From NCBI RefSeq assembly GCF_000372725.1, contig NW_005197053.1, forward strand, positions 200,530 to 264,529: a stretch of 64,000 bases of DNA. Direction: 5' to 3'. This document shows positions 52,132-61,500 of this stretch, one piece after another. Both the position numbers and the translations under genes were made by a program. A model generated the notes under the pieces. That model ran no database searches, was not told where the DNA came from, and was given only the letters and a program-made list of their open reading frames with translations. Numbering within the stretch: the first letter of the stretch is position 1; each line of letters starts with the position of its first letter. This stretch comes from Emiliania huxleyi CCMP1516 (Eukaryota; Haptophyta; Isochrysidales; Noelaerhabdaceae).

Positions 52132-54491
52132 ATGCTCTGCCGCTTGCTGCTGCTCGCCTCGCTGGCACCACGCGGGAGAGCTCCAGCGGCTGCCGTCAGC
52201 GCTCTCGCCGTCCGGCTTGCTCACCGTAGCGCCATCAACCCCACCGCACGCTCACTCGGCCGCTACTGCCGCCTACGAATGTCCGATAGCGAGCAGTATG
52301 ACGTCGTGGTCGTTGGCGGTGGCGCGGCGGGTGTCTTCGGCGCGATCGCGGCCGCGCGTGCCGGCGCCAGCGTGCTCTGTCTGGAGGGCGGAAGCCAGCC
52401 GTTGCGCAAGGTGCGCATCTCCGGAGGCGGCCGCTGCAACGTAATGCACGACGCGCAGACGTGGCAGGCGTCTCGAGACGCAGTCGCGCAAAGGTACCCC
52501 CGCGGCGCCGACCAGCTGCTCGGGTCTCTCGCCTCGCGCTTCTCGCCGGAGGAGACGCAGGCACATGCACATGCACATGCACATGCACATGTCACGAGAG
52601 GAGCAGACCAACACGCAGCGGATGGCCGACTCTCCCGCAGGCGTGGTTCGAGGCGGAGGGTGTGCAGCTGAAGGTCGAGGCGGACGGCCGCGCCTTCCCC
52701 ACCACCGACAACTCGGCGACCATCATCGACGCGTTGCTCGGCGCTGCCGAGCGGGCCGGCGTCGTTCTGCGGACGCGCGCAAAGGTGTCCGACCTGGCGC
52801 ACGACAGCGGCGCAGCTCCGCCGCGCTTCGGGCTGAAGTACGCCAGCGCCAGCGGCGGCGAGACGGCGGCGGTGCGCTGCAGCGCGGTGCTGCTCTCGAC
52901 GGGCAGCTCGGCGCACGGGCTGGCTGCAGGCCTGGGACACCGGATCGTGCCGCTCATCCCGTCCCTCTTCTCCTTCCGCTTGTGCGCGGGCGGCGTGCTC
53001 GACGCGACGCTGGCAGGCAGGCTTCTCTGGTAGGCAGGACACGGCGCACACGCGTGGGGAGGTGGTCGAGAAAGGAAGAGCCACGCAGCTGTGCACCGAG
53101 ATTGGCAGCTCGGGCATCACCTCGTTGCGGCGGACGGAGGGAGAGATGCGCCGAACGAGTGGGTGGGAGACAGGCTCGTGCCACGACCGGTAGTATCAGA
53201 TGGGGCGTACGAAGGGTAGCGCCTCGCCGCCCTGCGACTCCTCGCGAGAGAGAAGCCCCCCCCCCCCCCCCCCCGGCTCGTGCTTGCGCGGTGCCGCCCC
53301 AGCGTACTACAGCGTTGCTCTCCGCCTCGGCCTCTGCTCCGCAGGCGTCTCGGTACCCGACGTGGAGCTGTCCCTCGAGCTGAAAGCGTCGGAGAGCGGC
53401 GGCGGCGGAGGAGGCGGCGGCAGAGGCGGCGGAGGCGGAGGCGGAGGCAGGGGCGGTGGCAAAGGAAGGGGGCGCGGCCGGGGGGGGCGCAGCCGTACCG
53501 GTAGAGGAGGCGGGCCTTCGCCGTCGCTCTCTTCGCGTGGCCCTTTGCTGGTGACGCATCGCGGAGTCAGCGGGCCCGCGGCACTCAAGCTCAGCGCGTT
53601 TGCTGCGGTGGAGCTGGCAGAGGCGGGGTACGCCGGCGCGCTCAAGCTCAACCTGCTTCCTGCGCTTAGTGGAGCGGGGGTGGTTGGTGCTCTGGAGGCA
53701 TTCACCGTCGACGGTCGGCGGAAGCTGGTGCGCAACGCCAATCCATTCGGGCTGCCTGGGAGGCTGTGGGAGGCGGTGGCGTGCGGCGGAGGCGACGAGG
53801 CGGAGGCGACGGGCGCCAAGCGGTGGGGAGAGCTGCGCCGTGCCGAGGTCGAGGCGCTGTCCTCGCGACTCACGGCGACACCGCTGCCCTTCTCTGGCAA
53901 GGACTCGAACAAGGACGAGTTCGTCACTTGCGGAGGCGTGGACTGGAGAGACGTCGACGCGACGCAGATGCAGTCGAGGCTCGTCCCGGGGCTCGTTGTC
54001 CTAGAAGCGCACGCACCCCGCTGCAATCCGCCGGATTCGGCTGTATTCGCCGTGTCCCTCGTCTTCACGCGGCGCTCCGAATGCGCGGCGCGAGACCGTC
54101 TTCCCGCCCTCAGGGTCCCGTACTCATACACCGCAGGCTCTTTTTCGCGGGCGAAGTGCTCGACGTCGACGGCGTCACCGGCGGCCACAACTTTCAGTCC
54201 TGCTGGACGACGGGGCACGTGGCGGGGAGCGGCGCCGCCGAGCACGCCGCGGCGTGCAGCGTGGCGCCGGAGGCGGTGGCGCCGGAGGCAGGGGCGGCAG
54301 CAGACACATTCCGTTTGCGAGGGGGCTGGCGCGCGGCCGCTTGCGCCGCCGCGTCAGGCGGCCAGCACGCCGCTCTAGCCGCAACCCTGACCCCGACCCT
54401 GGCCCTGACCCTGGGTTTGCCCCTGCCCCTGCCCCTGCCCCTGCCTCTGCCCCTGCCCCTGCCCCCGCCCCTGACTCTGACCCGACTGTAG
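52132..54491 (+). CDS. HI0933/BaiN-type FAD-dependent oxidoreductase
   Basis: Exons 52132-52560, 52641-53016, 53345-53990 and 54137-54491 give about 601 residues. All three introns have GC donors, and GCAGGC (or GGCTC) is repeated at both ends of each. A targeting-type leader ([18 protein letters not shown]) precedes the FAD-binding motif [20 protein letters not shown], then [11 protein letters not shown]. The joined exons give [17 protein letters not shown] and [20 protein letters not shown], both typical of this family. A Gly/Arg-rich insert follows exon 3's start and is unusual. After [16 protein letters not shown] the family ends; the last 100 residues run through low complexity and telomere-like DNA and may not be translated. 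Substrate unknown. Confidence 0.9.
52561..52640 (+). repeat. CACATG hexamer-filled intron
   Basis: GC-AG intron beginning with about five ACATGC units; GCAGGC occurs at both boundaries. Confidence 0.85.
54001..54136 (+). mobile_element. Introner family A copy, flavoprotein intron 3
   Basis: From CTAGAAGCGCACGC through TTCACGCGGCGCTCCGAATG and GAGACCGTCTTCCCGCCCTC to CATACACCGCAG. Shorter than its relatives but with the same order of blocks. Confidence 0.78.
54385..54488 (+). repeat. Degenerate telomere-like and CCCCTG repeats
   Basis: CCCTGACCCCGACCCTGG followed by CCCCTG hexamers, at the end of the flavoprotein frame. It could be 3' intron or untranslated sequence. Confidence 0.8.
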
Positions 54492-54550
54492 GCCGGCACA
54501 TTGCCGCCCGCGCGACGCTCTGCGCGCGGCCGCGTGCGAGCGGCGCCGAG

Positions 54551-54918
54551 ATGGGCATGGCGCCGGACTTGCCCTCCCTCTATGCGGCGCTGCTCGTCGA
54601 TCCTCCGCTGCAGGTTGGTGTGTGACGAGACGAGTGTTTCGCCCCCCCCCCCCCCCGCTCTGTGCGTAAGAGCCCTGAGTCGTTTTACTCCATCCGATTG
54701 CTGTTCAGGTCGACGGCGTGCGGGTCAACCCGTCAGGCTGGTTCGCGGTGGCGGTGGTTGTCGCCAACTCGCTGTTCGCGCCGTGGGGCATCGTCAACGT
54801 ACAGCGCCGCGGCGGGCTCGGCAATCCGTGGTGGCGGGGCGATAGTCCTCCGCTCAGCGGAACGGACGACGGGGAGGCCGAGGCAACTGAGAACAGGAAG
54901 GAGGAATGGCGTCGGTGA
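54551..54918 (+). CDS. Small single-pass membrane protein
   Basis: Exons 54551-54613 and 54709-54918 are joined by a 95-base GT-AG intron (CAG|GTTGGT...TTCAG|GTCGAC) containing a poly-C run. The product is 90 residues: MGMAPDLPSLYAALLVDPPL, then VNPSGWFAVAVVVANSLFAP (membrane segment), WGIVNVQRRGGLGNPWWRG and an acidic tail. The frame upstream of the ATG is also open. Family not recognised; a plastid or mitochondrial location is possible. Confidence 0.55.
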
Positions 54919-55017
54919 AAGCTCCCAATTGCGGTTTGCGCGTTTAGATGGTTTGTTTTTGTTTTCTCTCTCTGGAGCTATTGCAATAAGTGCCTCGCCA
55001 CCCTCTCTACGCAGGAG

Positions 55018-55133
55018 TCGCTTAGTAACGGGCTTAGGCGGCTCCCGTGGTGTACCTGTGTTAGTGCCAGTGCGCGCCAGTCCCGTGCCCAGTGTTGTGC
55101 GACGGCCGACGGAGTTTTGTTGTAAAATTCTCA
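55018..55133 (+). promoter_or_regulatory. Repeat R2 (reversed) ending in an AAATTCT motif
   Basis: GGCGGCTCCCGTGGTGTACC ... CCAGTCCCGTGCCCAGTGTT followed by TTGTTGTAAAATTCTC, 42 bases before the ATG at 55175. The same repeat and motif pair occurs at 51483-51640 in the other orientation. Confidence 0.55.
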
Positions 55134-55174
55134 CATGCAGTTCGAGACTGCGCCCACGGCGGGCACGTCGCCCC

Positions 55175-56077
55175 ATGGTGCGCGTAGCTATGACAGGGAC
55201 CGCGGCCGCGGAGCCGGCGGCGGACGGGGCTGGCGCGCAAGCGCCGGCCACCGTCGTGCCGCCGGGAACGCGCCGCGGACGACCCTGGAATAGCAGCCAT
55301 CGCGCGCACATGGAAGACTGCCTCATTGCCGCAAGGCTCGCAGGTGTGTCGCAGCTCAGGGATGAGTGCCCTGGCTACGGGACGGCGACCTTCGAGCTGA
55401 AGTCCGAGAAGGCCGCGGGTGACCGCGAGCCTGTGCAGGCGGCGGAGCGCTCGTTCATCGAGCGCACCGCGTCGCGGAAGGAGAAGCCGACGGAGGAGCA
55501 GAAGGAAGCTCGGGCCGCGGCTCGCAGGGCCAAAAAGGCCCGGCAGAAGAAGAACAAGGCGGAGAAGGCTGCGGCGGCGGCTGCGAGCGAGGCCGAGCGT
55601 GCGGACTACCCGCACGCGCAGCTGCGCGAGAACGTCGAGTTCGTGATGGAGGGCCTGGAGGGTGCGACGCAGGCGGCGCGCATCCCCACAGGGTCCAACA
55701 TTCAGGTCGCCTACTCGCTGCCTCCCGAGGGGGGCAGCGGGTTCGGCGACCTGGTGTACGCCACGGTCCCTCTGGGCTCCGTGGCGACGAAGGTCGCCCG
55801 GGACTGGCTCGCCAACGAGCTCTACGAGCCGTCCCGGCGCGGCAAAATTGATGCGGCCTGCAGGGACCGAAAGGTCGCCGACCTGATCACGGCTGCCGGC
55901 GCCTCGGCGCCGGCCGACGCCGTGTTCAGCGGCAGGTTCGCGACGGGCGAGGCGCCCCGCCCGACGACCTCCGCCTCCAAGGCGGACGAGGGAGACGGCG
56001 TCGGCGGCGATGGCGGGACCGGCATCGAGCACTTTGACCTTTTCGAGCCGGACCCCACCCCCATGGAGGATCTCTGA
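55175..56077 (+). CDS. Unknown protein with Lys/Ala coiled coil
   Basis: About 300 residues from ATG 55175 (MVRVAMTGTAAAEPAADGAG). Contains GRPWNSSHRAHMEDCLIAAR, a basic helical stretch (ARAAARRAKKARQKKNKAEK) and a C-terminal globular part (VATKVARDWLANELYEPSRR, RDRKVADLITAAGASAPADA). It ends acidic (DLFEPDPTPMEDL). Family unknown. A fragment of it is copied at 397-560, so it may belong to a repeated family. An alternative ATG at 55134 is in another frame. Confidence 0.65.
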   Translation: MVRVAMTGTAAAEPAADGAGAQAPATVVPPGTRRGRPWNSSHRAHMEDCLIAARLAGVSQLRDECPGYGTATFELKSEKAAGDREPVQAAERSFIERTASRKEKPTEEQKEARAAARRAKKARQKKNKAEKAAAAAASEAERADYPHAQLRENVEFVMEGLEGATQAARIPTGSNIQVAYSLPPEGGSGFGDLVYATVPLGSVATKVARDWLANELYEPSRRGKIDAACRDRKVADLITAAGASAPADAVFSGRFATGEAPRPTTSASKADEGDGVGGDGGTGIEHFDLFEPDPTPMEDL

Positions 56078-56333
56078 GGTCCTCCCCAGTCTCACCCACC
56101 TTACCTCTGCCCCCTCCTCCCCCCATCCCTCTGCCTCCCATAGGGCAGGATAGCACTAGCATATGCGCCGAGTGCGCACACTGGGCCCACATAGATGCGA
56201 CCCGCCCACTCGAGTGCGGCGCCCGGATGCTAGTGCTTGAGAAGACACCACAAAACGCGGCACGGCCCGTTTTGGATGTCTGCGGAGATTCATTTTCTGT
56301 CTTAGCACACACAGTGAGTCCGGCGCTGCTTGC

Positions 56334-56406
56334 AGCGCTCTGGGTGGTAGTGGCGGCGCTCCAAGAGTGGTGCTCTTGGGAAGAGGTTCCTCCTTTCCGC
56401 TCCCCC
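56334..56406 (+). repeat. Dispersed repeat R3, same as 25656-25728
   Basis: About 73 bases, nearly identical, with GGTGCTCTTGGGAAGAGGTT. Open in one frame (LWVVVAALQEWCSWEEVPP), but shared with non-coding context at 25.7 kb. Confidence 0.85.
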
Positions 56407-56436
56407 TCGGCTTCCGAGTCGCCCAAGCGACAGCGA

Positions 56437-56651
56437 ATGGCAATCGATGGACGCCGCTTCTGGAGCAACTCAGTTAATCGCGACATGCTGCGCGTTGCGC
56501 GCGGGCAGAGCTATGCCGGCAACATGATCTGCCTCGCACCCGGTCTTCACGTCTCCAAATTTTCGCGCGGGCAGAGCTAGGCGATCCGTCCGATTCGGAG
56601 AACGAGGGCGAGGGCGAGGAGGAGGCGGAGGCGGAGGCGGAGGCGGAGGCG

Positions 56652-56693
<42 letters not shown>

Positions 56694-56910
56694 AGCGACA
56701 GCGGCGACACACCCCTCAAGCTACAGACGAACCTCACGACGGAGGTGGAGAGGGAGGTGGACCTCTTCTTGGAGTCGGAGAGGAGGAGCAGTTCACCTTC
56801 GAGGAGTTCTACTGCACGCTGCCCCCGTGGGCGCGCGGCCGGCAGAAGGAGGTGCTGGCCGCGCTCAAGCGGCTCGTCAACGGCTACATGTGTCGCCGGC
56901 GAAGCTAATC
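56437..56910 (+). pseudogene. Frame-shifted acidic protein gene, unknown family
   Basis: MAIDGRRFWSNSVNRDMLRV, then a likely GC-AG intron between two copies of GCGGGCAGAGCTA, then DPSDSENEGEGEE, Glu/Ala and Asp/Glu runs, and LKLQTNLTTEVEREVDLFLE. The next protein-like piece, EEEQFTFEEFYCTLPPWARG with RQKEVLAALKRLVNGYM, is in another frame. At least one indel near 56785 breaks it. Confidence 0.5.
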
Positions 56911-57264
56911 ATGGACGACGACGACGACCATAGCACAGCCGCCAACTGCTAAAATCATGAGAGACCCACGCCCGCCAAGAGGTCCTCTCGGCCAAGAGGT
57001 CCTCACACCAGTCGCCAGAGGTCCACGACACCATCGGTGACGCTTGCCTCCTCACCTCCTCGAGCAGGCCCTCATCACACCGCATTTACGTCACCGGCGT
57101 ACCTTCTCCTGGAAAAGTTATTAGCAACATGCCGGTTTCGGACATCGGCGAACGATGAAGGGTGCCGCCGGCACACAAATGGAGTCCAGCGATGTGGGAC
57201 CTCAGTCCCAGAAGCTTGGAGCTTCAGGCCGCGACCACGTGGCTAGGTGGACACTAAAGTGCCA

Positions 57265-57297
57265 TTTTGGCGCCAAATCTTGGCGGGAAATGACACG
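57265..57297. promoter_or_regulatory. E2F-like site pair and G-box
   Basis: TTTTGGCGCCAAA (palindromic), TTGGCGGGAAA three bases later, then CACGTG. The first two match the E2F/DP consensus TTTSSCGC in both orientations. No target gene is identified beside them. Confidence 0.45.
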
Positions 57298-58021
57298 TGG
57301 TTGGCGGGAGTGTGGTGTGGCTGCGCTGCTCGACAGCGCTGCTGTTGAGCGCCAGCTGCTGCTCCCTTCAGCCAGACGGCCGGGCCTGCGCAGCACGACC
57401 GCTGGCCTCCCTCCTGCATCACAGGAGCGCGCCAAGGCGCGCGTCTGGGCAAGCAGTGCGTCTCATCGCGATGCGAGAGTCGACGCTGTGACGCCGCCGC
57501 TCGCCGGCTAGATGACAGTGGCAGCATTCGAATACGCGTCGAGCTGTGCGTACCAGCACTTGTATGCGAGCTAATTGTGTCCCTGTGCTGCTGTGGGGTG
57601 CGTGGGCTCAGCTGCGGAGCACGTACTGGGCGGCGGTAGGGGGGTGACCATCCACTTTGCCGCGCAGCAGGGCCAGCTCGTCGCCGTCCGAGCGATCCTC
57701 GCGCAGTCGGGTGCATCTCCCGCCATCAGCACAGCCATCAGCACAGCCCTGCCATCAGCGTAAACAGACACTCATCAAAACGTCGGCCAAGTGCGGCCGT
57801 GCAGCAGTGTCGATCGCGACTGCCATCACCGCCGCCCAGCACTAAGGGGCGGCTGCTCCTCTGGGAGGAGGACCTGGAGGAGTTGCGGAGCGGTGCTGGC
57901 GGGGGAGGGGGCGGGAAGTCCCGCCACGAACGCCGGCGGGGGGAGCGGCGGGAGCTGACCACGGTGCTCGCGGATTCGACCATCCGCCTTCTGACTGCGA
58001 ATCCGACGGCGGCTTCTGTGA

Positions 58022-58052
58022 GGACGACGGCTTCTATTAGAAGCCGTCGTCC
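58022..58052. repeat. Palindrome, 14-base arms
   Basis: GGACGACGGCTTCT-ATT-AGAAGCCGTCGTCC, 47 bases before a TTGTAAAATTCTTTTG motif. Confidence 0.95.
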
Positions 58053-58460
58053 GCGTTTTGCCTGTTGTGTGAATCGTGCGTGTGCGAGAGACTTTTGTTG
58101 TAAAATTCTTTTGCGAGGAGGCGGCCGGCAAAACACGCGGCGCGCGTAACGCGGTGGAAGAGAGAGAACACCAGCATCGGCACCAACGGCGACGCCCGGT
58201 GGTTTGCCACCGCGTGCGCGGGGTTGCCACGTAACGAGAGAGGAGAGTTCCTACATTCCAAATTCTTTTTGAAAGCGCCTTCGTTGTTAATAATACAAAC
58301 CCAATGGTCCCTTGCGAGCGGTCCTTCGTCGCAGTGACACAATTCTTTTTAGCGAGGCGGCGGGCGAGACGGCGGTGCGGCGGGCGACGGGCGGCTGGCG
58401 TCGTGGGCGAGCGTGGGGTGGGCGCCGGAGTGGGAGTGGTGGTGTGTCTGCTCCTGTGGT

Positions 58461-58494
58461 GCGGGCGACGGCTTCCTAGGAAGCCGTCGCCCGC
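58461..58494. repeat. Perfect 34-base palindrome
   Basis: GCGGGCGACGGCTTCC joined to its complement through TA; shares GACGGCTTC with the palindrome at 58022. It lies 60 bases before the motif of the ABC transporter. Confidence 0.95.
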
Positions 58495-58551
58495 GAGGAA
58501 GCCGTTGCCCGCGCCTCGCCTTGTCGCGTGAATCGTGTCGTGCGGCCGCCG

Positions 58552-58570
58552 GTCGTAAAATTCTTTTTAG
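58552..58570 (+). promoter_or_regulatory. TAAAATTCTTTTT motif before the ABC transporter
   Basis: GTCGTAAAATTCTTTTTAG, 8 bases before the ATG at 58579. Confidence 0.6.
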
Positions 58571-58578
58571 CACGTAGA

Positions 58579-61500
58579 ATGGTCGCTCTCTGCTTGATTG
58601 CAGCCTGGACCCTGCGCTCGCCGAGGCCTTCGCTGCTACCTGCAGCGTCGCTGCGACCGGCAGCTTCGCTGCTACCTGCAGCGTCGCTGCGACCGAGCAG
58701 CGTCGCACAACGAGCGTGGCAGCCTCAATCGCAATGCCGGTCGCACACGCCAGTCATGCGGGAGCCGGAGCCGCTTCTGTCTCGCATCGCTAGGCTGCCG
58801 CGGCGCGTGCTCCACTCCATCACGGAGGGGGCCCCGCCTCCGCCCGGCGAGCGGCGTGTCGGCGTCGCCTTTGTGATGGGCTACCTCTGGCCGGAGCGAG
58901 GCGTGCGGACGGCCCGGCTGCGTGTACTCGCGTCCCTCGCGCTGCTCGTCGTGGCCAAGGTCTTCATCGTGCGCGTGCCCTTCATGTTCAAGCGCGCGAT
59001 CGACGCCGTCGTCGACGGCGCCGTGCCGCGCTCCACCAGCGTCGGGCTCATGTTTGCGTACGGCGTCTCACGCGCGGTGACCCTACCAAACCCTAAACCC
59101 AAACCCACACCCAAACCCTAAGCCCAACCCTAACCCTAACCCTTAGCCCTAGGTGTACACCTTCCTCCAAGAGGGGCGCTACCTCCTCTTCACTCCAGTC
59201 GGCCAGTCGGCGCTGCGGCGCTTCACCGCAGACGCCTTTGCACACGTGCAGTCGCTCGACGCGATGTGGCTCGGCGACCGCTGAGATATGGGGAGATGTG
59301 GGGAGATATGGGGGGATATGGGGGGATATGCGCCTCGTGCGCGTCGCTCACGCGTGGGCTCGAGATCTGGGGAGATCTGGGGAGATACGGCTGTCCCCCA
59401 GAGGGCTGTGCCGAATGGTGACTGGTTCATGTATCGCAGTTCGCCATACTAGTAACTCCGCCCGTTCGCCAACTCCGCAGGCGGCCAGTCTACGGGAGAG
59501 CTGTCGCGCGTCTTTGCGCGAGGCATGCGCGGCATGAACGCTCTGCTGCGACTCGTCGTCTTCAACATCGGGTTTAATTAAGACTAATTAAGACTAATTA
59601 AGACTAATTAAGACTAATTAAGACTAATTAACACTAATTAACACTAATTAACGCACGTCGTCTTCAATATCGGGCCGACGCTGCTCACTCAGTAGGAGGT
59701 CGTTAATCAGTTTATCAGCTGAGGAATTCTAATGAATAGGCCGACGCTGCTCGAGACTGCAGCCGTGCCTGTGAACGGCGTCTCTTCACACCTCGCGCTG
59801 TGAACAGGCCGACGCTGCTCGAGACGGCGCTCGCGCTCTGGCTGCTGGGGAGGAGGTACGGAGAGAGAGAGACTTTGAGCTACACCAGACAAGTCTATCA
59901 CTCACCCAGCATTGTTTTCTTTCGAGGTACGGGGGCGCTTTCCTCGCCGTCTCGCTAGCCACGGTCTCGGCCTTTGTCGGCTGGTCTCTCCTCGTCGAGC
60001 AGCGGCGGCCTGTTCACAGCTCGAGGTGTGAAGAGACCGCTGCTCACAGGTCTCTCCTCGTCGTGCAGCGGCGGGTGGCTCTGCTCTGCGCCGTCAACGA
60101 CACGGACAACGTGCTCTTCACCAGGCGGGAGATCTGGGGAGATGTGGGGAGATATAGGGAGATATAGGGAGATCCCCACATCTCCCCACATCTCCCCATC
60201 TCTCCCCACATCTCCCCACATCTCCCCAGGCTCTTCAACGCCCTCCTCTGCAACGAGGCGGTGCGCACCAATGCCAACGAGGACTTTGAGGTGCGGCGGT
60301 ACGACGACTCCCTCGCCCTCGCGGAGAGGCTAGCGGTGGCAGATGCCAAGACAGCCCTGGCCATAACCATAACCACAACCATGGTACGTCTTCGGTCCCC
60401 CGCGGGAAGCCCCGCGCCAGAGGACAACAGCGTCTGTTCCACACACGCACAGGCGCACACACACATGGCTCGGACACCCCCCACAGTGTAGTGTAACCCT
60501 AACCCTAACCCCAAACCTAACCCTAGCCCTAACCCTGACCCTGGCCCCAGGCTCGCGCAACCCTACCCCTAACCCTAACGCTAACCCTAACCCTAACCCT
60601 AACCCTAACCCTAACCCTCACCCTCACCCTCACCCAACCCTCACCCAACCCTAACCCTCACCCTCACCCTCACCCAACCCTCACCCAACCCTCACCCAAC
60701 CCTCACCCTCACCCCAGGCTCGCGGTAGCAGACGTCAAGACAGTGGCAGCGCTGAACGTCGGCCAGGCCGTCTGCTTCTGGGGCGGGCTGGGCTGCATGA
60801 TGGTCCTCTGCGCCGGCTGCGTCTCGAGCGGCGCGCTGACAGTGGGCTTGCTCTAGATCTCTCCCCATATCTCCCCACATCTCCCCATATCTCCCCAGGC
60901 GCGCTGACAGTCGGCGACGCCGTCGCGATCAACGGGCTGCTGCTGCAGCTGCAGCAGCCGCTCGCCTCGCTCGGGTTCACGTACCAGGAGATTCGGCAGG
61001 CCATATCTCCCCATACCTCGCCATATCTCCCCATATCTCCCCACATCTCCCCATATCTCCCCATATCTCCCCACACCTCCCCACATCTCCCCACATCTCC
61101 CCATATCTCGTACCAGGAGGCACAGGCCCCCCCCTCTTGCCCTCCCCCATGCGACTCAAGCGGTGGGTGTCGGACACAGTGCGCGCGCTGTGCAGCGGCT
61201 GCGCAGTGTTACGGCGGTGGGCTGCAACATTGCTGCAACACCCGTAGGCCACCGCAGACATGCGGCAGCTCCTCTATCTCCCTGTATCTCCCTATATCTC
61301 CCCATGTCTCCCCATATCTCCCGGCAGGCCACCGCAGACATGCGGCAGCTCCTCGCGCTGCTGCGCCGGCTGCCGCGCGTGCGCCCTCCCGCGGGCGCAC
61401 CGCCACTCGCCTCCGCCGGCACCGCCTCGCGGCTGCGCTTCGACGGCGTCTCGTTTGGGTACGACGGATCTCCCCACACCTCCCCACATCTCCCCACATC

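Larger units (their letters stand above)
56911..58578. other. Mostly intergenic; an ankyrin-like fragment and promoter-like copies
   Basis: 57590-57763 encodes VTIHFAAQQGQLVAVRAIL, resembling a lone ankyrin repeat. Other contents are the E2F-like sites (57265-57290), two palindromes (58022-58052, 58461-58494) and AAATTCTT motifs at 58099, 58262 and 58341. Confidence 0.45.

Noticed and set aside
52561-53344. Stop codons in the flavoprotein gene as signs of a pseudogene
   Set aside because: GC-AG splicing removes them and restores family motifs, as in the neighbouring genes.
60491-60717. Telomeric repeats as a chromosome end
   Set aside because: Conserved ATM1 exons lie on both sides, so these are interstitial intron repeats.
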